64,000 nucleotides of DNA from CAWCXF01 sp963799455. GTDB taxonomy: Bacteria; Pseudomonadota; Alphaproteobacteria; Rhodobacterales; Rhodobacteraceae. The notes below the pieces were generated by a model that saw only the letters and a list, made by a program, of their open reading frames with translations, was not told the DNA's origin and ran no database searches. The position numbers and the translations under genes are program-made. The stretch covers positions 372,001 through 436,000 of the forward strand of contig CAWCXF010000007.1 of NCBI GenBank assembly GCA_963799455.1. Reading direction: 5' to 3'. Shown piece by piece: positions 45,601 through 54,608 of the stretch; the first letter of the stretch is position 1, and the number at the start of each line of letters is the position of its first letter.

Positions 45601-46437
45601 ATGACTTATCTCGAACTGCACGCTTTGACTCCAACTCTACTGCTCAGCGGCGCCCTCGCCTTCGGGGCAGTCGCTTGCGGCGCGCAGAGCCCGGAACTCG
45701 CCCCTGCCAGCGGGTCCGAGTCTCCCGCCGAACCCGTGGCTGAAGCCGCGCCGGTGCCGCAAGAGCCGACGCCCACTTACTCGATTGTCGTCGAATCCTC
45801 TCGTACGTTCATCGACGCGACGCTCCCGCCTCCGACAGACGATTCTGTCTGGCCGCCCAGCGAACTCGCGGTGCCGGTTCCTGACGGCGTCCGTCCGATT
45901 CGCGTATCCGTGCGCGCGGCGAGACACACGCTGGAGATGGAGACGACGCTGAGCGCTGACGAAGTGCGTGCCTACTATCAGACCGCGTTCGAAGCCTGGG
46001 GCTACGCTTTGCGTGAGTTGGAAGGCATGCCGAATGAGCAGCGGTTTGGCGCAGAGCGTGATGGGGAGCTGACGGAGATCACCATCTCCACCATGCCCGC
46101 CGGAAACGATCTGTTGAAGATCGCCTACAGCGGTCCAAGGATGCCCACCGCCGCATCCGGCGGCGACATCGCGACGGAAGACGCCTGCCGACAAGCGATC
46201 ACCGCCGCCACGGAGATCAATCTCCGCCGGCTCTTTTCCGACGACCTCGACTCGATCCCTGAGGCGATGCGCGAGGGCATCGAGGCCGATCTCGACGCCG
46301 AGGTCGCGCTCTGCACCGGCCATTGGCGCGCGCCTCATCTTGAGTGCTACCAGCGCTACGCGAACGAGCCTTCTATGTTCGCGCAGTGCACTGAGGTGGC
46401 GCGACGAGACTCAGGCCAAGCCCCGCTGCCCGTTTGA
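45601..46437 (+). CDS. Lipoprotein, unknown
   Basis: 278 residues from ATG 45601 (MTYLELHALTPTLLLSGALAFGAVAC-GAQ); the frame is open upstream to 45535 but the signal sets the start. A Pro/Ala/Glu tether is followed by a soluble domain (ARHTLEMETTLSADEVRAYYQTAFEAWGYALRELEG) and a Cys-containing tail (ACRQAITAATEINLRR, CTGHWRAPHLECYQR, FAQCTEVARRD). Its TGA overlaps the next gene's TTG start, so the two are coupled. Confidence 0.75.
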   Translation: MTYLELHALTPTLLLSGALAFGAVACGAQSPELAPASGSESPAEPVAEAAPVPQEPTPTYSIVVESSRTFIDATLPPPTDDSVWPPSELAVPVPDGVRPIRVSVRAARHTLEMETTLSADEVRAYYQTAFEAWGYALRELEGMPNEQRFGAERDGELTEITISTMPAGNDLLKIAYSGPRMPTAASGGDIATEDACRQAITAATEINLRRLFSDDLDSIPEAMREGIEADLDAEVALCTGHWRAPHLECYQRYANEPSMFAQCTEVARRDSGQAPLPV

Positions 46438-47036
46438 TACGCGCAGGGAAGCCCGCGGAGTTCGAGTTCGTCGTAGCGGCTCAAGGCGAAGAGATCCACC
46501 AGGAGGGCCAACCGCTCCGGTGGTCGGAGTTCCAACGCGCCCTCCGCGAGAGCGAGCCATTCCGCGCCGCGCTGACCCTCCGTCTGCGAGATGAGCCTAC
46601 TTTGGCGTTCTACTTTGAATGCGCGCCCTGGTTGATGGGGACCGACCCGGTTTTTCGCTTTGTACTCGTTCCTGCGCCAGGACTCGCTTCGCGAAAGGTG
46701 GACGAGACGACGTTCGCGGAGCACTTCGCGCAAGGACAAGGACGATGTCGCACCTTTGACAACCTTCGTGGTGATTCCACGTTGGTCGTTCCGTCGCCGG
46801 AAGGATCCTCGAAGGGCTTTGGGCACCTGGCGTCGTGGTTGCGGACGGCGAGCGAAACTCAGTGTGACGAAGTGTGGTGCGCCGTCGCCGCCGCGATCCA
46901 AACGTGGCGTTCAAGCGGTCGCCCGCTCTGGCTGAGCACGTCCGGCGGCGGCGTCGCGTGGGTTCATCTTCGCCTCGACCCGCGCCCCAAGTACTACAAG
47001 CATGCGGCGTATCGTTCGTTGACGGCGGCGGACTGA
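46434..47036 (+). CDS. DUF6940-like conserved protein
   Basis: 200 residues from a TTG at 46434 that overlaps the upstream stop (TTGA). Recognised features: PLRWSEFQRALRESEPFRAALTLRL, FYFECAPW, FRFVLVPAPGLASRKVDETTFAEHF, a TFDNLRGDSTLVVPSPEG block, and the diagnostic end GRPLWLSTSGGGVAWVHLRLDPRPKYYKHAAYR. The family is widely distributed, cytosolic and uncharacterised. The location in an overlapping string of hypotheticals suggests one functional unit. Confidence 0.75.
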   Translation: MIRAGKPAEFEFVVAAQGEEIHQEGQPLRWSEFQRALRESEPFRAALTLRLRDEPTLAFYFECAPWLMGTDPVFRFVLVPAPGLASRKVDETTFAEHFAQGQGRCRTFDNLRGDSTLVVPSPEGSSKGFGHLASWLRTASETQCDEVWCAVAAAIQTWRSSGRPLWLSTSGGGVAWVHLRLDPRPKYYKHAAYRSLTAAD

Positions 47037-47056
47037 GTGCCGATGATCCCCGCACG

Positions 47057-47539
47057 ATGAGCGACGCACCGAAGCGAATCTGGCTCTGCCATCAGGGTAA
47101 AGAAGACGACTACAACCCAGGCCGTGGACGCTACGTGGGTACCGACAAGCGTGGCCTCTTTTGGGTCACCACGCCATTCGTGTGGTCGCGAAACGGCACA
47201 CCGGGGCGTGACTTCGTTGCCCTCTATCGGTGGAACGAGCGCGGCGAGTTCCTGAGCGCCGCGATCGAAGAGCTTGCGTCCCGCGCCGACGCGCTGCTCC
47301 CTGGAAACAACGCCAAGGAAGACTTCTATCAAGCTGGCATCGAACGAGCGATTTCGACGCTGGAGACGCCCAAGTACTGCGACATCAGGGTTGCGCCCTT
47401 CGTTCACGTTCATGACGGCATCGAGTTCGGGCTCGTTCCACGTCCGCCCGAAGAGGACGACGACGCGTGGGCGGTCAACGCGATGCCCGGCGACTACATG
47501 TGCTTCTGGGCGCCATGGGACGGCGGCTACGACACATGA
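47057..47539 (+). CDS. Conserved hypothetical protein, 160 residues
   Basis: ATG 47057 follows the DUF6940-like gene by 20 bases. The protein reads KRIWLCHQGKEDDYNPGRGRYVGTDKRGLFWVTTPF, with Trp and aromatic-rich strands and acidic ends (PPEEDDDAWAVNAMPGDYMCFWAPWDGGYDT). No signal peptide and no known motif. The stop overlaps the next start as ATGA. Confidence 0.6.
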   Translation: MSDAPKRIWLCHQGKEDDYNPGRGRYVGTDKRGLFWVTTPFVWSRNGTPGRDFVALYRWNERGEFLSAAIEELASRADALLPGNNAKEDFYQAGIERAISTLETPKYCDIRVAPFVHVHDGIEFGLVPRPPEEDDDAWAVNAMPGDYMCFWAPWDGGYDT

Positions 47540-48411
47540 GCGCCGCGATGAGCGAACCCGCGCATATCTCCGCCCTGACCAGCGGCGAAGCCCGCCGACT
47601 GACCGGCGAAAGGGAGGGCCCTTGGTCACTTCGGCGTCACGCGATCGGTGAGTTCCGCTTTGACGGCCTCGTCGTCGGCGACCTCCTCTGTGGTGACTTC
47701 AATCGTTTGGAGTGGCCGAGTGGCGGCACCCCGCCGCACCAGGCGATGGCGTACTCGGTGCTCGCGGAGGTCGGACCCAAACACGAGCGAACGTGTTTCT
47801 TGGGCCTCCGCTTTTCGGAGGCGCCGGTCGCTTTCTGGGAAGCGAGTGGGGTCGCCTGTGGTGTCGATGCGGGAGTCGCAGGTTTCGTAAGCGCCGACCG
47901 GCTGACGATGATCGAAGCGGACGAAGCACTACTCGACAAGTGCGAAGGGCCGGACTTGCTCTGGGGCAAGCACCTCGACCTAGACGGCCACAGCTTCGTC
48001 CTCGCCTCGAGCGGGTGGGGCGACGGACTCTACGAAGTGTATTGGGGCTTCGCCGAGGACGGCACGCCGGCGTGGGTAGCCATCGATTTCGACATCCTCC
48101 TCCAGCCCATCGCCACCCTCTACAAGCTTCCGCTTCCACTCCCTCGCGGCACCACCGTGGTCGCCGAGGGCATCGAAGTCAGCACGAGGATGTTCTCTCG
48201 GTGGAAGCCGACTTTGAAACGAAACTTGCCGCAGGGTGAGAGCGCGGACCTTCATCTCGAGGGGCCCGATGGTCCAGCCCACCCGAGACCTGAGCATGGA
48301 TTTCTCGGTGACAACAAGACCACATACGACCTTACACCTTTCAAAGGTGCGACGGCGTTGGTCATACGACACATCACCGGCTACGAACCGATGGACGTCC
48401 TCGACGACTGA
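47536..48411 (+). CDS. DUF4241-like protein
   Basis: 291 residues from ATG 47536 (ATGA overlap). The core has VAFWEASGVACGVDAGVAGFVSA, DGLYEVYWGFAEDGTPAWVAIDFDIL and GTTVVAEGIEVSTRMFSRWKPTL, matching the DUF4241 pattern of a Gly-Asp-Gly ring with an aromatic YWG loop and a second beta lobe. Some DUF4241 members are immunity proteins of toxin systems, but no toxin is present here. It ends the overlapping gene string that starts at the J-protein. Confidence 0.75.
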   Translation: MSAAMSEPAHISALTSGEARRLTGEREGPWSLRRHAIGEFRFDGLVVGDLLCGDFNRLEWPSGGTPPHQAMAYSVLAEVGPKHERTCFLGLRFSEAPVAFWEASGVACGVDAGVAGFVSADRLTMIEADEALLDKCEGPDLLWGKHLDLDGHSFVLASSGWGDGLYEVYWGFAEDGTPAWVAIDFDILLQPIATLYKLPLPLPRGTTVVAEGIEVSTRMFSRWKPTLKRNLPQGESADLHLEGPDGPAHPRPEHGFLGDNKTTYDLTPFKGATALVIRHITGYEPMDVLDD

Positions 48412-48477
48412 TAAACTCGGTTCCACCGGCGGGTGTGACCCCACAGGCGCGCATTTTCTGAACTGCGCCTCTCGCGC

Positions 48478-49050
48478 CTACTGGCGGACCAGCACGAACC
48501 AGGCGGGCAACCACTGACCCTTCTTCTGCGCCCGACCGATGCAGACATGCTTGGAGACGCCCCGAAGGATGTCCTGCGTGCCCGCGTAGACGAAACGACT
48601 GAGTCGTGTCTCGTTGGGTAAGATTTTCGGCCAGCCTGGCGGCGCGTTGGGGGGCGTGGTCAGGTAGTCGACGATCAGCTCTCCCTCACCGAAGTTCCGA
48701 GCCACGAAGTAGCCGGGTCCGACCAGGGTCTCGGAGATCCGGCCTGAACGGTTGTAGCCCCAGAGCTCGTCGCGCCCTTCGGGACGGCAGAAGACCTTTG
48801 CAAAGCGACGCGTGCCCGGAACAAGTGTGTTCAGCCCCTCGTGGACAACCTCGCGCATCGTTCCCACGTCAGGAGGAACCAGGAAGTCGAGATCGAGCGA
48901 CGCATAACCGGCGACGGCATCGAACAAGCGTCGTTGTTCTCGACGCCCCCAGGACAGAACCCAGCGGTTCCGTTCGAAGGGACGCATGGCGTCGAGCTCG
49001 GCGGAGAGGCTCGCGGGATCGATGGGCGCTTGGAGCGACGGAGAGGCCAT
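48478..49050 (-). CDS. Conserved hypothetical protein, 190 residues
   Basis: Reads MASPSLQAPIDPASLSAELDAMRPFERNRWVLSWGRREQRRLFDAVAG, then DLDFLVPPDVGTMREVVHEGLNTLVPGTRRFAKVFCRPEGRDELWGYNRSGRISETLVGPGYFVARNFG and DYLTTPPNAPPGWPKILPNETRLSRFVYAGTQDILRGVSKHVCIGRAQK. It is a full-length soluble protein with a clear coding pattern and no recognised domain. It is convergent with the DUF4241-like gene. Confidence 0.65.
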   Translation of the reverse strand: MASPSLQAPIDPASLSAELDAMRPFERNRWVLSWGRREQRRLFDAVAGYASLDLDFLVPPDVGTMREVVHEGLNTLVPGTRRFAKVFCRPEGRDELWGYNRSGRISETLVGPGYFVARNFGEGELIVDYLTTPPNAPPGWPKILPNETRLSRFVYAGTQDILRGVSKHVCIGRAQKKGQWLPAWFVLVRQ

Positions 49051-49160
49051 GGCGTAGAGTATGAACGAAAGGGTGCCGTCGACGAGGTGACATGGGGTTG
49101 GGTCGGGATCAGCGCGCTTGGGATCAGGCTCAGTTTGGTCTCGGGATCAGGTTCGTACCG

Positions 49161-49438
49161 CTCAGGCTCAGGCTCAGGCTCAGGTTCAGGTTCGGGTTCA
49201 GGGTCTGAAGAAAACGAAGACCCTTCCGGCCGTTTCCACCATCGGCTCAAACTTCTGAAGCTCTGTGTGCTCAGTGCTCAGTGCTCCGACTCCGATCCCG
49301 AACTCCGATCCCGATCCCGAACTTCGATCCCGAACTCCGATCCCGAGCTCTGCTTCTGTTTCTGTTTCCGCTTGCTTCCGATTCCGATTCCGATTCCGTT
49401 TCCGTTTCCGCTTGCTTCCGATTCCGCTTCCGTTTCAG
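49161..49438. repeat. Hexanucleotide-type low-complexity region
   Basis: Two blocks in a 450-base gene-free gap. 49161-49203 is a run of GGCTCA/GGTTCA hexamers. 49285-49438 is made of CGATCC/CGATTCC/GTTTCC units. One minus-strand frame reads EPEPEPEP through the first, which is repeat expansion and not a protein. The rest of 49051-49501 has no gene that I can support. Confidence 0.75.
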
Positions 49439-49501
49439 CTACGGCCGAGACCGGCGAGTTGCATCCGCGCGCGCCACGGATAGCGGCGGGCGCAGGTCCA
49501 G

Positions 49502-49918
49502 TCACTGCCCGCATCGATGAACGTCGCGTTCAATCATTTGGCGCAGCCAAACGAGCGCCGGCGCCGCTTCGCGGAAGCTCTGAGTTGGGTAACTCGGCCT
49601 TGCGAAAGACTCCACGGCGACGATGGCGCCTTTGATAAAGAAGCTATTGACGACGTAGGCCTCGGCGATGAAGCAGTCTTCGAAGCGTCGAAGCTCGTCT
49701 CGCTGGAACTGCATCATGCGTCGTCGTTGGTTGCCCGTCACCATGCTGGCGCCAACGAAGTTCCAGCAAATCGCGACCCGCTCTCGTCGTTCGAGAAGTT
49801 CGGACAAGCGTGAGCAGGCGATCTCGACCATCTGGTCCGTAATGTAGGGCGGCGCGCGCAAGACGATGAGCGGATGATTGGAGTCATCGACGAGCGCATC
49901 CAGTGCGGAATCTACCAC
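49502..49918 (-). CDS. STAS-like small protein
   Basis: About 138 residues from a GTG at 49918; the frame is open further upstream but that part is Arg-rich. It reads NHPLIVLRAPPYITDQMVEIACSRLSELLERRERVAICWNFVGASMVTGNQRRRMMQFQRDELRRFEDCFIAEAYVVNSFFIKGAIVAVESFARP. The alternation of strands and helices, with a conserved NSFFIKGAI segment, matches small STAS/SpoIIAA-like proteins of myxobacteria. Cytosolic; role unknown. Confidence 0.65.
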   Translation of the reverse strand: MVDSALDALVDDSNHPLIVLRAPPYITDQMVEIACSRLSELLERRERVAICWNFVGASMVTGNQRRRMMQFQRDELRRFEDCFIAEAYVVNSFFIKGAIVAVESFARPSYPTQSFREAAPALVWLRQMIERDVHRCGQ

Positions 49919-50235
49919 CAGGAGGAGAGTAACCGACTCTTTCGCGAAAGCGAACAGGGGCCGGCGGCATGAAGCACCCAGCGCGATGCGAATGACACGA
50001 GCCCGCGTCGACTTGCCGGCGGGTTGTGCACGCCTTCGGCTTTGCCCGAATCGAGTCCGTCCCAACGCACTTCTACCTGGGACGAGCCGCTCCCCAAGAA
50101 CTTGCAAACACGAAACAAGCACGAACAATACTCTTCACATTTGAGGCCTCGCAGCGGTCTGCATCGCGATGGAGCCGTCCAAATCGTGTGGTCAAATAGC
50201 GGCGCTGACCTGCCGAAGGTCGCTTGATTGGTGAC

Positions 50236-50832
50236 TCACACCACGAAGTCGAAGTGTGCGCGCTGCGGGCGTGATGGGTTGGGGGCGCTGCAGCCAGAAG
50301 GCGCTTGTCGGAGCACCAGCGACTCCCTAAACCACGGATCTTCGTCGTTGTAGGGGTCACCCGCAAAATAGAGCTGCGTGGTAAGCGCAGCGCGTCCGTC
50401 GGCGTGAACTTTAACGTGAATGTGAGCCGGCCGGTACATCCGACCGTTGAGGTAGTGCCCGGGCCGAACGGTGCGGTAGCTGTAGTGGCCGCTCTCGTCG
50501 CAACGCACGACGCCGCGGTGCTGATATCCTTGCATGTCATACTCACCTGCTTCGTTGGCGTGCCAAACCTCGATCACCGCGTTCCGGGCCGGCCCACAGC
50601 TAGCGTCCAGCACCTGGCCGCTGACCACCAAACGACCCGCGCTGTCCAGCGTTGTGGTTTCCGGCGCGCTTGGACGGTAGTAGGGTCCCTCAATGTTTGT
50701 CGCCGTTTGCGGTCCGCATGTGCGCTGCGCGGCGCCGGGGGCAGGCCAAAGCACATTCGTGAGACCACTCGTCACAAGACCTGCGCCCATCACGTTCAGA
50801 CCCGTTTTTAGAATCGTTCGTCGTTTCATCAT
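50236..50832 (-). CDS. Intradiol ring-cleavage dioxygenase family protein, exported
   Basis: 198 residues from ATG 50832 with a Tat-type signal (MMKRRTILKTGLNVMGAGLVTSG). The catalytic iron ligands of intradiol dioxygenases are visible in order: Tyr in NIEGPYYRP, Tyr in YSYRTVRPGHY, and the two His in RPAHIHVKV. WHANEAGEYD lies between the Tyr ligands. Substrates are catechols or related diols. It is the exported, single-domain type found in many soil bacteria. A dispersed repeat lies just upstream at 50927. Confidence 0.85.
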   Translation of the reverse strand: MMKRRTILKTGLNVMGAGLVTSGLTNVLWPAPGAAQRTCGPQTATNIEGPYYRPSAPETTTLDSAGRLVVSGQVLDASCGPARNAVIEVWHANEAGEYDMQGYQHRGVVRCDESGHYSYRTVRPGHYLNGRMYRPAHIHVKVHADGRAALTTQLYFAGDPYNDEDPWFRESLVLRQAPSGCSAPNPSRPQRAHFDFVV

Positions 50833-50926
50833 CGTCCGTCCTCTTTCAAGGGGTGAACGCAGCAACGACGAGAGTGGCGCAGACTTTCTTTGCGGACTCT
50901 TCATTTCCGGCCGCGAGTGGCGATGA

Positions 50927-50973
50927 GCGGCGAGAGCACATCACCTGTAGTCCCCCTCACGCTCGAAAATGCC
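50927..50973. repeat. Copy of the MITE interior
   Basis: GGCGAGAGCACATCACCT...GCTCGAAAATGCC matches 56119-56167, the inside of the MITE at 56087-56247, over about 47 positions with a few differences. Here it lacks the terminal inverted repeats. It touches the stop codon of the Ser/Thr kinase gene. Either a MITE relic or an unrelated conserved element carried by it. Confidence 0.6.
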
Positions 50974-53678
50974 TAGTCCCAGGCCTGTCCGCCGCCGTAG
51001 GTCCCGCTTCCGGCGGCGCGGAACCCGCTTTGCCCCATCGGTGTCGCGGGCGTCGGCGCTGTCGGTGCTGTTTCTTCGGTCCGTTCGGTCCGTTCGGTCC
51101 GTTCGGTCCGTTCGGTCCGTTCCAGCGTTGTCTCGGCTCTCATGGAAGGCCCTCGTGCTCCCCGACGCTGCGGACGCCTCGACGCCATCACCGCGTCGGC
51201 TTCCGCGACGAGGGCATCGTCACCGAGGAGCACGGCGATCTCCTTCGCGCGAGTGACCCGCGTCTGCGCCTCGTCAAAGCGGCGGAGCTGCACCAGGGCT
51301 TTGGCGACGGTGACGAGCTCCGCGCCGACGCGTTTTGCGTCGGGTCCCAGGCGCGACTCATCTCGATGCAGCGCCGCCAGGGCGTGCCGAAGCGCTTGTT
51401 CTGGTTCGTTGAGCGCGAGGTTCGCCAGGGCGAGGTTGTGTTCCGCCATCGCCGCGTCAGCGTGGTCGTGGTCGTGGAAGATCTCTCGAGCCTCGCGCCA
51501 CCGCTCGCGCGCTCCTTCGAAATCGTCGGTTTCGAAGAGCACTAGCCCGACGCTGTTGAGGCCGAGGGCGACTTCCGGGTGAGTCGCACCGAGACGCGCG
51601 CGGCGAATGGCGATGGATCGCTGGTAGTAGTCGAGGGCTTCGTCCCAGCGGTGTTGACGACGCAGAATACCGCCGAGGTTGTGAAGGTCCCGGGCAACCC
51701 AGAGGTGTTCGGCGTCGAGCATCGTGTTGAGGCGCATGGCGGCACTGTGATGTTCGAAAGCGTCGGCCAACCGCTCCTCGAGGCGGGCGAGATGGCCTAG
51801 GCTGGTGTGCAACGCGGCGAGCTCCACGGACTCGGCGCCCAGTCGCGTCCTTCGGAGTTCCATGGCTGAGTCGAGGGCATTTTGGGCGCCTTCAAAATCG
51901 CCCAGCTGAGTGCGCACCACGCCTTGACGATGCAGAAGCTGCTCGCGTTGACTGTCGACGTCCGCGGCCTCCACGGCTTGCTCCGCATGGGCCAGGTCGC
52001 GGGCAGCTTGCTCGTATTCCCCTGCCGCGCCCGCGACGGCGACGAGCTCCAACCAGGCTTCGGCTTGGTTCCACGCGTCGTCGTCTTGTTGCGCGCGAAA
52101 AAGCGTGCTCCGCGCCAGCTCCTCGGCCGCGTCGAAATGGGCGAGCATCCGCTCCGCTCTCGCCCCGAGGAGCGCCGCTTCGGTGGTCTCAGAAACCGAC
52201 GTCTCCGAAGCTAGAGCCTCAAGGCTGCTCAGTGCGCCCGCAGCGTCACCCGCGTGAAGCTGCGCGCGGACGTCGGCGAGGGCGCTCTCTAAGGGCGCCG
52301 CGCCCGCTTCGCAGGCGGCGGGATCGGGCCACTGCACGAACGCTTCCGCGGACGCTCCGGCGAGGGCCGCGCGAGTGACCTCCGCGGCTTGCGCCGACAA
52401 ACAGGCGGCGCCGCGCGGCGTCGGCTCCCCACCGCTTCCGCCGCACAGCGACGTTCGGGCCGCTTCCCAGCGCGAGCGCCAGAGCGCGAGTCGCGAGGCT
52501 CCCGCGCCTTGAAGCGCCGGCGAGTCTGGGAACAGCAGCCCGTCGCATGGGGTCGCCTCAGCACGCAGTGGAACAGATTCGGGGTCAGCGATATACGCTT
52601 GGTACGCGACGTAAGAGCCGAACGCGCCAAGGCATAGGAGCGCTGCGCCGAGCCAGAGCATCGCGTGTGGACGCGCAGAGGCCGCGGAGTCGCGCTCGTC
52701 GCTCAGCGCTGCGAGGAGGGCGTCCATCGAGTCGAAGCGGTCTTCGGGGTCGGGGGAAAGTCCACGCCGAAGGACCGAGCAGACACTGTCCTTCATCTTG
52801 ATCGGCCGGGGCGGGCCGCTGCTCAGCGCTTCGACGAGACCGTCCACGTCGGCGCCAGCGAAAGGTCGCGCGCCTTCGAGGACCTCCCACATCGCAACGC
52901 AGAACGAGAACTGGTCCGAGCGCGCGTCCCCTGCTTTGCCGCGGAGGCGCTCCGGCGCCATGTAAACCGGGGTCCCTAGAAGGGCGCCGGTCCGCGTGAG
53001 GTCGATGGGCCCCTCGCTCGGCGCTCCTGCGATGGCGCCGGCGAGGCCAAAGTCCGCGACCTTCGCGCTGCCGTCCGCCATGAGCATGACGTTCTCGGGC
53101 TTGAAGTCTCGGTGCAAGATCTCCCCGCGATGCGCCGCTGCGAGACCCAACCCGGCCTGTGTCATGGCGAGGACCAGAGAGCCCTGCGCATCGCCCGATC
53201 GGGCGGCGGAGTGCATCGCCGCGCGGAGGTTGCGCTCTCCGCGCTCCATGGCGATGAACACCGTGTTCCCATCCGTCCCAACTTCGAAGACCGTCAAAAC
53301 ATGCGCATGCGCGAGACGCGCCATCGCTTGGGCCTCGCGGACAAGGCGCGCGCGCCCTTTGGCCGAGTCCGCCGCGGCGTGCAGTACTTTCAGTGCGACG
53401 GTGCGCTCAAGCTCTGGATCGACGCCGGCATACACCACGCCCATCGCGCCTTCGCCGAGGGGCTCGCCGACTTCGAAGCGGCCCAGTGTTGCGGGCCCGG
53501 CGGATGCGAGACCCGCGGCGAGCGCGGGCGTCGTGCGACGAGTCCCCGACGCGACGGCGCCGACGACCTCCCGGCACTCCGCACACTCGTCGAGGTGCGC
53601 GTCCAGAGAGCGCAGCGAGTCTCGCTCGACGGTGCCCTGAACCAGCGCCCAGAGCATGAGTTCGTCGGGGCAGCTCAT
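50973..53678 (-). CDS. Zinc-finger Ser/Thr protein kinase with TM helix and TPR
   Basis: 901 residues. The N-terminus has an HC2-type finger (DAHLDECAECREVV, His-x3-Cys-x2-Cys), as in anti-sigma factors. The kinase domain follows (about 67-325): GEGAMGVVYAGVD, ALKVL, HRDFKPENVML, VADFGLAG. One membrane helix (MLWLGAALLCLGAFGSYVAY), then TPR repeats (ALLGARAERMLAHFDAAEELARS, LNSVGLVLFETDDFEGARERW). The C-terminus has four ERT units from a 9-bp tandem repeat (51071-51120). Divergent from a sigma factor gene 62 bases away, so the finger may bind that sigma. Confidence 0.9.
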   Translation of the reverse strand: MSCPDELMLWALVQGTVERDSLRSLDAHLDECAECREVVGAVASGTRRTTPALAAGLASAGPATLGRFEVGEPLGEGAMGVVYAGVDPELERTVALKVLHAAADSAKGRARLVREAQAMARLAHAHVLTVFEVGTDGNTVFIAMERGERNLRAAMHSAARSGDAQGSLVLAMTQAGLGLAAAHRGEILHRDFKPENVMLMADGSAKVADFGLAGAIAGAPSEGPIDLTRTGALLGTPVYMAPERLRGKAGDARSDQFSFCVAMWEVLEGARPFAGADVDGLVEALSSGPPRPIKMKDSVCSVLRRGLSPDPEDRFDSMDALLAALSDERDSAASARPHAMLWLGAALLCLGAFGSYVAYQAYIADPESVPLRAEATPCDGLLFPDSPALQGAGASRLALWRSRWEAARTSLCGGSGGEPTPRGAACLSAQAAEVTRAALAGASAEAFVQWPDPAACEAGAAPLESALADVRAQLHAGDAAGALSSLEALASETSVSETTEAALLGARAERMLAHFDAAEELARSTLFRAQQDDDAWNQAEAWLELVAVAGAAGEYEQAARDLAHAEQAVEAADVDSQREQLLHRQGVVRTQLGDFEGAQNALDSAMELRRTRLGAESVELAALHTSLGHLARLEERLADAFEHHSAAMRLNTMLDAEHLWVARDLHNLGGILRRQHRWDEALDYYQRSIAIRRARLGATHPEVALGLNSVGLVLFETDDFEGARERWREAREIFHDHDHADAAMAEHNLALANLALNEPEQALRHALAALHRDESRLGPDAKRVGAELVTVAKALVQLRRFDEAQTRVTRAKEIAVLLGDDALVAEADAVMASRRPQRRGARGPSMRAETTLERTERTERTERTERTEETAPTAPTPATPMGQSGFRAAGSGTYGGGQAWD

Positions 53679-53740
53679 ATGACAGTATGCCCGAAAGCAC
53701 GTAGCCCGGTAGGGTCCAATATGTTTGATAAGGTCCGGTT

Positions 53741-54604
53741 ATGGCACCAACTCCCGAAGGCCTGCGCATGCGCTACGAAGAGCTGCGGCAGAGTCATGCC
53801 CTCGATCTCACCGGCGCGGACGCGGCCCTCGCACTGTGCGAAACCTATCGCGCCGAGCACGGCGACCCATCGCGGCTGCTTGAGCTTTTGGCCGAGCTGC
53901 CAAAAAAGCCGTCGCCCGAGCAAGGCGCGGAGTGCGCGCTCGTCGTCGCCGCGACGCAGGGCTCGGTGCCTGCGCAGCGGCAGCTGGAGGGTGAGTATTT
54001 TGCACGCATCCCGGCGATGCTCTCCTCGATGAAGCTCGACGCGGCGCGGGTGGAAGACGTGGCTCAAGACGTGCGCCAGAAGCTCCTCGTGGGTGAGCCG
54101 CCGAAGATCCTCACGTACGTCGGACGTGGGTCCCTCGCCGCGTTGATTCGAGTAAGCGCAACGCGAACCGCCATCAGCGCGCTTCGCAAAGGCGGGCGCG
54201 AGACCGGCGAGCTTGAACTCGACCGCGCCATCGGCGAACTCGACCCGGAGCGGCGCCACCTCAAAGACCACTACCGCGAGATCTTTCGGGACAGCTTCGC
54301 CGCGGCGGTGCGCTCTCTTGACGCCCGTGAGCGAAACATGCTTCGACTGCACTTTCTCCAGCGCGTGACCCTTGAGCAGCTTGCTTCGATGTATGGCGTC
54401 CACCGCGCGACGGTCGTTCGTCAGCTGGCGTCGATCCGCGAGAAGATCGCCAAGGGAACACGCGTCGAGCTGAAGTCGCATGGAGCCGTCGGCGCGGGGG
54501 ACCTCGAGAGCATCGTCGACCTGCTCAAGAGCCGCTTTGACGTGAGCGTCGAGGGCTTGCTCGCGAGCATGTCGGACCAGGATGCACTCGGGGGCGGGGA
54601 GTAA
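53741..54604 (+). CDS. Myxobacterial-type sigma-70 factor paired with kinase
   Basis: 287 residues. Region 2: MLSSMKLDAARVEDVAQDVRQKLLVGEPPKILTYVGRGSLAALIRVSATRTAISAL. Region 4: LDARERNMLRLHFLQRVTLEQLASMYGVHRATVVRQLASIREKIA. The N-terminal and C-terminal extensions and the divergent zinc-finger kinase match the class of RpoE-like sigma factors known in myxobacteria next to such kinases. The kinase may sequester or phosphorylate it. The 62-base intergenic region must hold both promoters. Confidence 0.88.
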   Translation: MAPTPEGLRMRYEELRQSHALDLTGADAALALCETYRAEHGDPSRLLELLAELPKKPSPEQGAECALVVAATQGSVPAQRQLEGEYFARIPAMLSSMKLDAARVEDVAQDVRQKLLVGEPPKILTYVGRGSLAALIRVSATRTAISALRKGGRETGELELDRAIGELDPERRHLKDHYREIFRDSFAAAVRSLDARERNMLRLHFLQRVTLEQLASMYGVHRATVVRQLASIREKIAKGTRVELKSHGAVGAGDLESIVDLLKSRFDVSVEGLLASMSDQDALGGGE

Positions 54605-54608
54605 GAAG

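Noticed and set aside
49081..49250. EPEPEP-rich minus-strand protein
   Set aside because: It is only the translation of a hexamer repeat and overlaps the start of a better-supported gene.
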